From Marinarcus sediminis (GTDB taxonomy: Bacteria; Campylobacterota; Campylobacteria; Campylobacterales; Arcobacteraceae): a stretch of 64,000 nt of DNA. Every line of letters starts with the position of its first letter. Positions within the stretch are counted from its first letter, which is position 1. This document shows, piece after piece, positions 9,738 through 18,545 of the stretch. The position numbers were made by a program, and so were the translations under genes. Below the pieces are notes generated by a model. It was not told the origin of the DNA and ran no database searches. It saw only the letters and a list, made by a program, of their open reading frames with translations. The stretch covers positions 1,736,001 through 1,800,000 of the forward strand of contig NZ_CP182357.1 in NCBI RefSeq assembly GCF_048571275.1. The letters are read 5' to 3'.

Positions 9738-10249
9738 TTCATGAACTTTCAGATGTTCACTCATTGAATATAGGTGATAATACAAATATTTGGCAATTTT
9801 GTATTGTGTTAGAAAACGCAAAAATAGGAAATAATTGTAATGTTAATGCACACGTTTTTATAGAAAATGAGGTAGTTATAGGTGATAACGTAACCATTAA
9901 AAGTGGTGTTCAAATATGGGATGGTATTACGTTGGAAGATAATGTTTTTATTGGACCGAATGTAACTTTTACAAATGATTTTTTACCAAGAAGCAAACAA
10001 TACCCTAAAGAATTTTTAAAAACTGTTGTAAAAAAATCAGCTTCTATTGGTGCAAATAGTACGATTATTGGTGGTGTAATTATAGAAGAATACGCCATGA
10101 TTGGTGCAGGAAGTGTAGTGACTCAAAATATTGGTCCTCAAGAATTGTGGTATGGAAATCCAGCAAGACATAAAGGGTATGTTTGCAAATGTGGACAAAA
10201 ATGTGATGAGAAATTAATTTGTAATGAGTGTAAGGAAAGTAATAAATGA
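9734..10249 (+). CDS. Left-handed beta-helix N-acetyltransferase (FdtC/QdtC/WlbB-like)
   Basis: A 171-residue protein with hexapeptide repeats throughout (for example IGDNVTIKSGVQIWDG, IGANSTIIGGVIIEE and IGAGSVVTQNI). It probably acetylates the 3-amino group of the dTDP-sugar made by the neighbouring isomerase and aminotransferase, from acetyl-CoA. The C-terminus carries a Cys cluster (CKCGQKC then CNEC) that could bind a metal, a tail known in this acetyltransferase group. Overlaps of 4 bp on both sides mark an operon. Confidence 0.88.
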   Translation: MIHELSDVHSLNIGDNTNIWQFCIVLENAKIGNNCNVNAHVFIENEVVIGDNVTIKSGVQIWDGITLEDNVFIGPNVTFTNDFLPRSKQYPKEFLKTVVKKSASIGANSTIIGGVIIEEYAMIGAGSVVTQNIGPQELWYGNPARHKGYVCKCGQKCDEKLICNECKESNK

Positions 10250-11340
10250 TACCATTTTTGGATTTAAAAGGAATAAATGCTCAATATAAAAAAGAGTTAA
10301 TTAATGCTTGTACTAAGGTAATTGATAGTGGTTGGTATATCCAAGGTAATGAATGCACAGAGTTTGAAAAAGAGTTTGCTAATTTTTGTGGTACTAAATA
10401 TGCCATTGGTGTAGCAAATGGCTTGGATGCTCTTATCTTGATACTAAGAGCTTATAAAGAGATGGGCATAATAAATGATGAGGATGAAGTAATTGTTCCC
10501 TCGAATACTTACATTGCCTCTATTTTAGCAGTTTCTCAAAACAATTTAGTACCAGTTTTAGTTGAACCAGATATAAATACATATTTAATTGACCCAAACA
10601 AAATAGAAGAAAAAATTACTCCAAAAACAAAAGCAATTTTACCTGTACATCTTTATGGACAAACATGTCAAATGGATAAAATAAATGAAATAGCTCAAAA
10701 ATATAATCTAAAAGTTATAGAAGACTCAGCTCAATCACATGGTGCATATTTTGGTAATAAACGAAGTGGAAACTTAGGTGATGCCAGTGGGTTTAGTTTT
10801 TATCCAGGAAAAAATCTTGGTGCTTTGGGTGATGGTGGAGCAGTTACAACAAATGATGAAAAACTGTATAACACTATAAAAGCATTAGGTAATTATGGAA
10901 GTCATAAGAAATATGAAAATTTATATAAAGGTGTAAATAGCAGACTTGACGAGATTCAAGCAGCAATGTTAAGAGTAAAGCTCAGATTTTTAGACTATGA
11001 AATAGAAAAAAGACGAGAAATTTCTGATTATTATTTGAATAATATTAAAAATGAAAATATAATTTTGCCAAGAGTAAAAAATAAAAATAATCATGTATGG
11101 CATTTGTTTGTAATCAGAACAAATAAACGAGATGAATTACAAAAATATCTTTTAGATAATGGTATTCAAACGTTAATTCACTATCCATTGGCTCCCCATA
11201 AACAAGAAGCGTATAAAGAGTGGAATAATGAAATTTATGAAGTATCAGAGCAAATACATGCTGAAGTGTTGAGTTTACCAATAAGTGGAATTCAAAGCTT
11301 ATCCGATACCAGAACTATTGTTGACTTGTTAAATATGTAA
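10246..11340 (+). CDS. PLP-dependent sugar aminotransferase, DegT/DnrJ/EryC1 family (FdtB/QdtB-like)
   Basis: Transfers an amino group to the 3-keto sugar produced by the FdtA-like enzyme. At 364 residues it has the family length. PLP-site motifs are visible: VANGLDALIL, VIEDSAQSHGA, and FYPGKNLGALGDGG, where Lys189 is the expected Schiff-base lysine. With the two preceding genes it forms a three-step set leading to dTDP-Fuc3NAc or dTDP-Qui3NAc. Confidence 0.93.
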   Translation: MIPFLDLKGINAQYKKELINACTKVIDSGWYIQGNECTEFEKEFANFCGTKYAIGVANGLDALILILRAYKEMGIINDEDEVIVPSNTYIASILAVSQNNLVPVLVEPDINTYLIDPNKIEEKITPKTKAILPVHLYGQTCQMDKINEIAQKYNLKVIEDSAQSHGAYFGNKRSGNLGDASGFSFYPGKNLGALGDGGAVTTNDEKLYNTIKALGNYGSHKKYENLYKGVNSRLDEIQAAMLRVKLRFLDYEIEKRREISDYYLNNIKNENIILPRVKNKNNHVWHLFVIRTNKRDELQKYLLDNGIQTLIHYPLAPHKQEAYKEWNNEIYEVSEQIHAEVLSLPISGIQSLSDTRTIVDLLNM

Positions 11341-11350
11341 AGACTTATTG

Positions 11351-12814
11351 ATGCTATTTAACTCCTACGAATTTATATTCATATTTTTGCCAATAACTTT
11401 TTTTATTTATTTTTATTTACTCCATAAAAGATTAATTATTGGAGCAAAAGGCTTTTTAGTTTTTGCCAGTTTATTTTTCTATTCATGGTGGAATATAACT
11501 TACTTACCCTTGATATTGTCATCAATGTTATTTAACTATGTAGTTGGTAATAGTTTAAATAAAAAAAGTGAAATAAACAGCAAAAAGCCAGTTTCAAATA
11601 CAACGCTTTTAACTTTTGGTATTGTACTGAATTTAGCTTTGTTGGGTTATTTTAAATATGCAAATTTTTTTATAGAGAATTTTAGTTTAATAACAAACTT
11701 AAAGATAGAACCATTAAATCTGTTGTTACCATTAGCCATATCTTTTTTTACTTTTCAACAAATTGCGTATTTAGTGGATAGTTTTAGAGGCGAGACTAAA
11801 GAATATGATTTTCTAAATTATGCCTTGTTCGTAACGTTTTTCCCTCAACTTATAGCAGGACCAATAGTTCATCATAAAGAGATGATGCCTCAATTTGCCA
11901 ATAAATTTAATTTGGCAAGAAAGTATAAAAATATAGCATTAGGTCTTTTTATCTTTTCAATAGGATTGTTTAAAAAAGTAATTATTGCTGATACTTTTGC
12001 TGTATGGGCAACTACTGGATTTGATACAGCAACAACACTAAATCTTTTTGAAGCTTGGGCAACATCTTTATCGTATACTTTTCAACTTTATTTTGATTTT
12101 TCAGGTTATACAGATATGGCAATGGGGATAGCGTTACTCTTTAATATTCAATTGCCTATTAACTTTAATTCGCCTTATAAATCATTAAATATACAAGATT
12201 TCTGGAGAAGATGGCATATTACACTTTCAAGATTTTTAAAAGATTATATTTATATTCCTCTTGGAGGAAATAAAGTTTCATCGGTTAGAACTTACTCAAA
12301 TCTTTTAGCAACATTTGTACTTGGTGGTTTGTGGCATGGTGCTGGTTGGACATTCATATTTTGGGGATTTTTACATGGTATGGCACTGATTCTTCATAGA
12401 GTATGGAGTATGCTTGGATTGAAGATGTATAGATGGCTGGCATGGTTTATTACATTTAACTTTGTTAATATAGCATGGGTGTTTTTCAGAGCAAAAGAGT
12501 GGGATGATGCGCTGAAGGTTTTAAAAGGAATGATAGGATTAAATGGAATTGTATTTTCTGAAAAGTTTTCTACAACATTATCCTTTCTGAGTCATTATGG
12601 AATAACTTTTGACAAGTGGCTAATGCATATTGATGGTGATAATGTTTATATATTAATCTTTTTTGTATTTTTATTGATTTTTTCTAAAAATAGTGTTGAA
12701 TTAAAAGAGTCCTTTAAATCAACAAGTTGGAGATTATTTTTTATGATATTTTTAATGGTTACATCAATTTTAAATTTGGGGAAAATAAGTGAATTTCTAT
12801 ACTTTAATTTTTAA
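11351..12814 (+). CDS. MBOAT family O-acyltransferase (AlgI-like), copy 1
   Basis: Polytopic membrane acyltransferase of about 487 residues that probably moves acetyl groups across the inner membrane for polysaccharide O-acetylation. Conserved blocks are WRRWHITLSRFL near residue 285 and GLWHGAGWTFIFWG with the catalytic histidine near residue 329. The ATG at 11,351 is preferred over a TTG one codon upstream, because the paralogue at 13,823 begins at the equivalent ATG. It shares near-identical DNA tracts with that paralogue. Confidence 0.92.
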   Translation: MLFNSYEFIFIFLPITFFIYFYLLHKRLIIGAKGFLVFASLFFYSWWNITYLPLILSSMLFNYVVGNSLNKKSEINSKKPVSNTTLLTFGIVLNLALLGYFKYANFFIENFSLITNLKIEPLNLLLPLAISFFTFQQIAYLVDSFRGETKEYDFLNYALFVTFFPQLIAGPIVHHKEMMPQFANKFNLARKYKNIALGLFIFSIGLFKKVIIADTFAVWATTGFDTATTLNLFEAWATSLSYTFQLYFDFSGYTDMAMGIALLFNIQLPINFNSPYKSLNIQDFWRRWHITLSRFLKDYIYIPLGGNKVSSVRTYSNLLATFVLGGLWHGAGWTFIFWGFLHGMALILHRVWSMLGLKMYRWLAWFITFNFVNIAWVFFRAKEWDDALKVLKGMIGLNGIVFSEKFSTTLSFLSHYGITFDKWLMHIDGDNVYILIFFVFLLIFSKNSVELKESFKSTSWRLFFMIFLMVTSILNLGKISEFLYFNF

Positions 12815-13823
12815 AAAAAAGCTTAGTTATAAAAGTTTAATAAGTCGATTTTTAATTTTTACATTTATTTTTATCAATATAATAGCTTTATTAAATTTTT
12901 TAATTGATCCATTAAGAATGTTCTCTCATTCAAATCGTTTTAATAATATGCAAAGTGATTTTGATGAAAGACAGCAAAAGACAAATAATTTATATTTTGT
13001 TAAGAGTGATTATAACAATTTGATTTTAGGTAGCAGTCGAAGTACATATTTAAATCAAAATTACTTTTATGATAAAACATTTAACTATTCTGCTAATGGG
13101 ATGTCTCCTTATGAATATGAGATTTTCATTGATAATTTTGCTAAAATTACAAAAAAAGATATTAAGAAAATAATTATTGGAATAGATTTTTTTGGAACAG
13201 CAATTGAAAAAAATAAAGACTTTATTCATGAAAATTATTTAAAAAACTCAATGAGTTTTATGTACAGATATAAAAATTTGTACAATTTAAAGTTGGCAAA
13301 ATATTCAATTAAAAATATCAGACAAAATTTTAAAACGAATAAAGCATACTATTCAAGAGATAATGTAAAATTTACTCCTCCAAATTATGTGCTTGATGAT
13401 AAAAAGAAAATTATTAATTCTCTGGTGAAATTTAAACAATATGAATATGATTATCGTTTAAAAGAATATTATTTCAATTTAAAGAATAAATATAAAAACT
13501 CAGAGTTTATTATTTTTACCATGCCAATAACGGTTAATCAATTAGAAGAATATGAAAAAAATGGCTTACTTGAGAGTTATTTTCAATGGTTAAATGATTT
13601 AGTAGAGGTTTTTGGAGAAGTAAATCACTTTGCCTATCCTAATAAAATAACACAAGATTTATCATATTTTTTTGATGCAGGACATGCATTACCTAAAATT
13701 AGTATTTATATGGCTGATTTTATTATGAACAATGATAAACAATTAGATAATTTTGGTATAAAACTAACAAAAGAAAATTTTAATTCATTCAAAAAGAATT
13801 ATAAATTAATTAAAGAGGAATAA
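12789..13823 (+). CDS. SGNH/AlgJ-like membrane-anchored protein, partner of MBOAT copy 1
   Basis: A 344-residue protein with one N-terminal membrane segment (about residues 19-42, then DPLRMF) and a periplasmic domain. It contains LILGSSRST (block I of SGNH hydrolases) and, near the C-terminus, FFDAGHALPK, matching the D-x-x-H block V. The GTG start overlaps the MBOAT gene by 26 bp. MBOAT proteins are commonly paired with such DltD/AlgJ/AlgX-type proteins, which complete O-acetyl transfer in the periplasm. Assignment rests on motifs and context. Confidence 0.68.
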   Translation: MNFYTLIFKKKLSYKSLISRFLIFTFIFINIIALLNFLIDPLRMFSHSNRFNNMQSDFDERQQKTNNLYFVKSDYNNLILGSSRSTYLNQNYFYDKTFNYSANGMSPYEYEIFIDNFAKITKKDIKKIIIGIDFFGTAIEKNKDFIHENYLKNSMSFMYRYKNLYNLKLAKYSIKNIRQNFKTNKAYYSRDNVKFTPPNYVLDDKKKIINSLVKFKQYEYDYRLKEYYFNLKNKYKNSEFIIFTMPITVNQLEEYEKNGLLESYFQWLNDLVEVFGEVNHFAYPNKITQDLSYFFDAGHALPKISIYMADFIMNNDKQLDNFGIKLTKENFNSFKKNYKLIKEE

Positions 13824-15298
13824 TGCTATTTAACTCCAACGAATTTATATTCATATTTTTGCCAATAACCTTTTTTATTTATTTTTATTTGAATCATAAA
13901 AGATTAACAGAAGCCTCAAAAGGTTTTTTAGTATTTTCGTCTTTATTTTTTTATTCTTGGTGGAATGTGGCTTATTTGCCTTTAATTTTAGTAAGTATGC
14001 TTTTTAATTATGTTGTTGGGGATAGTTTAAGTAAAAGTACCAACGATAATAAAATTGGTTTACATAAAACTTTTCCTAAAAAATTTATTCTAATTTTTGG
14101 TATTGTTTGTAATGTAGCATTACTTGGATACTTTAAATATGCAGATTTTTTTATAGAAAATTTTAATTTAGCAATAGGTACAGATATAAATCTATTGCAT
14201 CTATTATTGCCATTGGCAATATCTTTTTTTACTTTCCAACAGATAGCTTATTTAGTAGATTCATATCGAGCTGAAACAAAAGAGTATGATTTTTTAAACT
14301 ATGCACTGTTTGTAACGTTTTTCCCTCAACTTATAGCAGGACCAATAGTTCATCATAAAGAGATGATGCCTCAATTTGCCAATAAAAGAAATATGGTAAA
14401 AAATTATAGGAATATAGCTCTTGGTTTGTTCGTCTTTTCTATGGGTTTATTTAAAAAAGTAGTAATTGCTGATACTTTTGCTGTATGGGCAACTACTGGA
14501 TTTGATACAGCAGCAACACTAAATCTTTTTGAAGCTTGGGCAACATCTTTATCGTATACTTTTCAATTATATTTTGACTTTTCTGGATATACAGATATGG
14601 CAATAGGTGTTGCACTTTTATTTAATATCAAATTGCCTATTAATTTCAATAGTCCATATAAGGCTCTTAGTATTCAAGACTTTTGGCGAAGATGGCATAT
14701 TACACTTTCAAGATTTTTAAGAGACTATATTTATATACCTTTAGGTGGAAATAAAAAAGGAAACGTTCGAACCTATGGAAATTTAATGGCAACATTCATC
14801 ATAGGTGGATTTTGGCATGGAGCGGGATGGACATTTTTGTTTTGGGGATTTCTTCATGGAGTAGCTCTTTCGATTAATAGGTTGTGGCAATCTCTTGGCT
14901 TTAAGATGTGGTCATGGTTAGCATGGTTTATTACGTTTAATTTTGTGAATATCACGTGGGTGTTTTTTAGAGCTAAAGAATGGGATGATGCGGTAAAAAT
15001 TTTAAGTGGAATGGCTGGATTGTCTGGGGTAGTAATTAAAGAGAGTTGGGGAACAAACTTAGCATTTTTACGTCAATGGGGTGTTGAGTTTGGTACAGTC
15101 TTTGTTTCACTGGAAGGTAAAAATAAGATTGCGTACTGGATTGTAATTTTTATATTTGTGATAATTTATTTTAAAAATTCAAATATGTGGTTAAAGAGTA
15201 GGTTGAATTTTTGGATTTTATTGTATTCTTTAGGCTTATTCTATTATTCAATTTTAAATTTAGAACATGTTTCTGAATTTCTTTATTTTAATTTTTGA
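13823..15298 (+). CDS. MBOAT family O-acyltransferase (AlgI-like), copy 2
   Basis: Paralogue of the gene at 11,351, 491 residues, with the same WRRWHITLSRFL and GFWHGAGWTFLFWG blocks and so an intact catalytic histidine. It starts on the last base of the preceding stop codon (TAATG). Two stretches, 14,312-14,386 (75 identical bases) and 14,465-14,566 (one mismatch in 102), match copy 1 while the flanks are clearly diverged, which suggests gene conversion between the copies. Confidence 0.92.
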   Translation: MLFNSNEFIFIFLPITFFIYFYLNHKRLTEASKGFLVFSSLFFYSWWNVAYLPLILVSMLFNYVVGDSLSKSTNDNKIGLHKTFPKKFILIFGIVCNVALLGYFKYADFFIENFNLAIGTDINLLHLLLPLAISFFTFQQIAYLVDSYRAETKEYDFLNYALFVTFFPQLIAGPIVHHKEMMPQFANKRNMVKNYRNIALGLFVFSMGLFKKVVIADTFAVWATTGFDTAATLNLFEAWATSLSYTFQLYFDFSGYTDMAIGVALLFNIKLPINFNSPYKALSIQDFWRRWHITLSRFLRDYIYIPLGGNKKGNVRTYGNLMATFIIGGFWHGAGWTFLFWGFLHGVALSINRLWQSLGFKMWSWLAWFITFNFVNITWVFFRAKEWDDAVKILSGMAGLSGVVIKESWGTNLAFLRQWGVEFGTVFVSLEGKNKIAYWIVIFIFVIIYFKNSNMWLKSRLNFWILLYSLGLFYYSILNLEHVSEFLYFNF

Positions 15299-15306
15299 GG
15301 AATTAT

Positions 15307-16248
15307 ATGAAAGCTAAATTATGGTTAAAAATTTGGATTATATTATTTTTATCACTCATCTTTTTATCTTTTTTGTTTATTATTTACGTTAACAAATATT
15401 TGAATGTACCATTGCGTTTTACAAATTCGATTTCATTTGATTCTAAACTGGCATTTATTAAAACATCTGATAAAATAAAAGATACTGAGATCTTAATCCT
15501 TGGCTCATCCATGGGATTAAATAATATAAATAGTGAAATACTATCTCATGATTTAAATAATAAGAATATTTTAAATTTGTCTTCTTGGGGATTAAAAACA
15601 AATGAAATTTTAGATTTTTTGAAATTAATTCATTTAGATAATGTAAAAAAAATAATATATTTAAATCAATATTTTGATTTTTATGGGCATAGTATTAATT
15701 CATACAATGAAAAAGATGTTCAAGATTATATTTATAATAAATCTTTTTTGACTCCATATGTTAATACATTTTTTACATTAAGTGATAATTTTAAAGATTA
15801 TGTGGAATGGGAAAAGAGATATTTATCTAATAATAAATATAGCAGTTTATCTTTTAATAGTTCAGGAGATGTTACTCTTAATTTAAAAACAGAGAATATT
15901 AGTAAAATTAGATGGGAATCAGTAACCGATGTTTCTAATTTAGAAAATCATTACGACTCTTTAGAAAATATGATTTTATATTTAAACAAAAAAGATATTG
16001 AGTTTTTTTTGATTACAACTCCTTATCGTAATAAATTTTTTAAAGAGGATAAATTTTTAGAACAATATAATACTTATATATCAAAGATAGGTAGTTTAAA
16101 AACAAAATATGATTTTAAGTATATAAATTTACAACATATATTAAATTTAAATGATGATTTCTTTGTAGATTCTAGCCATTTAAATTTTAAAGGTGCATCA
16201 CTGGTTTCAGAAGAGGTCGCAAAGCATATAAAGGAGAGTTATAAATGA
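15307..16248 (+). CDS. SGNH-like membrane-anchored protein, partner of MBOAT copy 2
   Basis: A 313-residue protein with an N-terminal membrane anchor (about residues 8-27) and a periplasmic domain containing LILGSSMGLNN (SGNH block I) and FVDSSHLNFKGA (Asp-x-x-His block V). The ATG at 15,307 is chosen because GAGGAATT sits just upstream; a TTG at 15,295 would also be in frame. It has the same gene-order position behind MBOAT copy 2 as the 12,789 gene behind copy 1, but the two SGNH-like proteins are much more diverged than the MBOATs. Confidence 0.68.
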   Translation: MKAKLWLKIWIILFLSLIFLSFLFIIYVNKYLNVPLRFTNSISFDSKLAFIKTSDKIKDTEILILGSSMGLNNINSEILSHDLNNKNILNLSSWGLKTNEILDFLKLIHLDNVKKIIYLNQYFDFYGHSINSYNEKDVQDYIYNKSFLTPYVNTFFTLSDNFKDYVEWEKRYLSNNKYSSLSFNSSGDVTLNLKTENISKIRWESVTDVSNLENHYDSLENMILYLNKKDIEFFLITTPYRNKFFKEDKFLEQYNTYISKIGSLKTKYDFKYINLQHILNLNDDFFVDSSHLNFKGASLVSEEVAKHIKESYK

Positions 16249-17252
16249 ATTTAAAAAAAGTTAAATTAGTTCACAGAGGAAGTGCAGCCAATGAGGAGTC
16301 TAGTTATATATATCAAGCACCTAATAATAAAGCTAAATGGGGTTCATGTACTTTTACTTTTAACCCATTAGAGAAAGATTATGATTGGTTGGTGATTATT
16401 GATGATGTTCCTAAAATAATTCAAAATAGAGTTGTCTCGTTGACATGTCCTAAAGAAAATACTATTTTAATGACCACAGAACCAAGTTCAATTGCACGCT
16501 ATGGAAGAGGTTTTGCAAAACAGTTTCAATATTTAATTACGAATCAAGATAAAGACATTTTACCTCATCCCAATGCCAGCTATTCTCAAACAGGCAATGT
16601 ATGGATGTATGGCAAAGATTATGATGAACTTGTAAAAGTTACACAGATACAGAAAAGTAAAAAATTATCAACCATTTGTTCTAATAAACAAATGGGGCAT
16701 ACAATGCATAAGTTGCGTTTTGATTTTACAAAAAAACTACAAGAAGAAATTCCTGATATGGTAAGGTGTGGTTGGGGATATAACCCAATAGAAAAAAAAG
16801 CCGAGGCTTTAGATGATTTTGAATTTCATGTCGCTATTGAGAATCATATTGCTCCACATGTTTGGACTGAAAAATTAGCAGATGCTTTTCTAGGATTTTG
16901 TGTACCTATTTATTATGGATGTCCTAATGTATATGATTATTTTCCTAAAGACAGTGTAATAGAAATTGATATTCATGATTTTGAAGCTTCTATTGCGAAA
17001 ATAAAGGAAGTGATTTCTACTCCAGGTGAGTATGAAAGAAGACTTGAATCTGTTAAAGAAGCCAGAAGAAGAGTAATTGAAGAGTATAATATTTTAGCCA
17101 TGATTAATAAAATTGTTGAGAATGCACCTGAATCAAAATTTACTCCAAATCAAAAAATTTATTCAAGAAGAGTGATGCGATTGAGATATTTGCCTGATTT
17201 ATTTAGATTTTTCTCTTTTAGGATTGCTAATTTTTTAAAAGTATTTAAATAA
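16245..17252 (+). CDS. Glycosyltransferase family 10 (alpha-1,3/4-fucosyltransferase-like)
   Basis: A 335-residue protein carrying the GT10 donor-site signature at residues 194-240: FHVAIEN, then WTEKLADAFLG, VPIYYGCPNVYDYFP and SVIEID. In known enzymes this region binds GDP-fucose. The cluster encodes the whole GDP-fucose route, which supports a fucosyl transfer role. The start overlaps the preceding gene by 4 bp with AAGGAG upstream. Linkage and acceptor are not predictable from sequence. Confidence 0.87.
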   Translation: MNLKKVKLVHRGSAANEESSYIYQAPNNKAKWGSCTFTFNPLEKDYDWLVIIDDVPKIIQNRVVSLTCPKENTILMTTEPSSIARYGRGFAKQFQYLITNQDKDILPHPNASYSQTGNVWMYGKDYDELVKVTQIQKSKKLSTICSNKQMGHTMHKLRFDFTKKLQEEIPDMVRCGWGYNPIEKKAEALDDFEFHVAIENHIAPHVWTEKLADAFLGFCVPIYYGCPNVYDYFPKDSVIEIDIHDFEASIAKIKEVISTPGEYERRLESVKEARRRVIEEYNILAMINKIVENAPESKFTPNQKIYSRRVMRLRYLPDLFRFFSFRIANFLKVFK

Positions 17253-17337
17253 AGAGATGATACTTTTTAAGAAATTTATGATATGTTTTGATGTATCAAT
17301 TTAAGATAAAATATTTACAGTGGAGAGAAATTTATTT

Positions 17338-17403
17338 ATGAATATTACAAAAATCACCGTTCAAGAGGTCATCGAAAAACTTCAAAAAGAGCATTTGGTA
17401 TGA
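17338..17403 (+). CDS. Possible 21-residue leader ORF before the last glycosyltransferase
   Basis: A 21-codon frame starting MNITKITVQEV, preceded by a good ribosome site (GGAGAG, 10 bp upstream) and ending in an ATGA overlap with the next gene's start at 17,400. The arrangement is what a translationally coupled leader, or the remnant of a shortened gene, would give. The peptide has no recognisable domain. It is called on start signal and overlap only. Confidence 0.4.
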   Translation: MNITKITVQEVIEKLQKEHLV

Positions 17404-18275
17404 GTGTTTTGAGGGTTTATTGTAAAGGCAACAATGCTGTTTTAAATGAATTTGCAAAAACACATGATGTTGAATTTCTCAAAGATCCTTCTCTTTTTAA
17501 AAAACTTTTTGCCACGCCTGTTTATCCCGATGTATACTTCTATTCGGGTTCATTCGAGAATAACTCTTTGGAGATGATGAACAATGCTTTAAAAATCATT
17601 GTAACTTCAAATCTTACCAAACTTAATTTGGTTAAAAAACATCAAATGCCTGCTGAGAAAATTGAAGTGGTTTATCCCTCTTTTACTCCTTCTGAGATTA
17701 ATATAAAAGAAGCGCGAAAAGATTTCTTCAATCAATTAAAAATGGATAAAAAGACGAAAATTATCTTTTTTACGGCAAAAAATCTTAAAAACAATGGGGT
17801 TAAAGAGTTTATTGATATTATTTTGAGTCTGAGTGCTACAAATGTTAAAGTCATTATTGCTGGTGAGCGTAATCAAATCACCAATTTAAAATTTCAAACT
17901 TCAAAATATAATTTTGGCGATAAAGTTTTATTGTATGAAGATTTCGAAAATGAAGATTTACTCTTTGCCATCAGTGATATTTTTATTTTACCTACGACAG
18001 TGGCTTCTTTCTCTTTGAATATTTTAAAAGCGATGTATTACAAAACGGCTGTTTTTATTACTGCAGATAATGCCAGCAGAGAAATCGTTGATGTTTTTGC
18101 TACCATGGATGGACCAAATGACAGAAGTATGCCTTTTAAAGTGGATGCTTTACTGCAAGGCAATGATGATTTAAAATTGATAAAAAAACAAAATCGAAAA
18201 ACGGCCAAAAAATTATCAATGCAAAATCAGTTAAAACAACTTGAAAGAATCGTTAAAAGATTAAAGGAATCTTAA
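17400..18275 (+). CDS. Glycosyltransferase, GT4-like
   Basis: A 291-residue protein. The C-terminal half has a GT-B donor domain pattern: KIIFFTAKNLKNNGVKEFID, VKVIIAGERNQ, YEDFENEDLLFAISDIFILP and SFSLNILKAMYYKTAVFI. The N-terminal domain is short compared with usual GT4 enzymes (350 or more residues). It stands apart from the main cluster behind a 147-bp gap and next to rpmB, so it may be a core or chromosomal glycosyltransferase rather than part of the variable locus. Confidence 0.75.
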   Translation: MSVLRVYCKGNNAVLNEFAKTHDVEFLKDPSLFKKLFATPVYPDVYFYSGSFENNSLEMMNNALKIIVTSNLTKLNLVKKHQMPAEKIEVVYPSFTPSEINIKEARKDFFNQLKMDKKTKIIFFTAKNLKNNGVKEFIDIILSLSATNVKVIIAGERNQITNLKFQTSKYNFGDKVLLYEDFENEDLLFAISDIFILPTTVASFSLNILKAMYYKTAVFITADNASREIVDVFATMDGPNDRSMPFKVDALLQGNDDLKLIKKQNRKTAKKLSMQNQLKQLERIVKRLKES

Positions 18276-18337
18276 ACATCATTTAAGAATTTTAAGATAT
18301 AATACGCGAATATTTTTATTCAAAACAAGGAATTATG

Positions 18338-18526
18338 ATGTCAAGAAAATGTGCAATATCAGGCAAAGGTCCTATGTCTGGGAACAACGTAAGTCATGCT
18401 AAAAACAGAACTAAAAGAAGATTTTTACCTAACTTAAGAACAGTGAGAGTTACATTAGAAGATGGAACTACAACTAAGTTAAAAATTTCTGCTAAAGAGT
18501 TAAGAACTCTTAAGAAAAACTCATAA
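18338..18526 (+). CDS. rpmB: 50S ribosomal protein L28
   Basis: A 62-residue L28 with the family N-terminus MSRKCAISGKGP, then NNVSHAKNRTKRRFLPNL and a basic C-terminus. There are two adjacent ATGs (18,335 and 18,338). The second gives the family N-terminus and the better spacing (7 bp) from AAGG. Structural protein of the large ribosomal subunit. Confidence 0.96.
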   Translation: MSRKCAISGKGPMSGNNVSHAKNRTKRRFLPNLRTVRVTLEDGTTTKLKISAKELRTLKKNS

Positions 18527-18545
18527 GGCACTAGAAAGTGCTTTT
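18525..18545 (+). terminator. Weak hairpin between rpmB and the K+ channel gene
   Basis: GCACT (18,528-18,532), a 4-base loop and AGTGC (18,537-18,541), followed by TTTT that abuts the ATG at 18,546. It looks like a short attenuator-type terminator after rpmB. It also occupies the place where a ribosome-binding site for the next gene should be. Confidence 0.5.
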
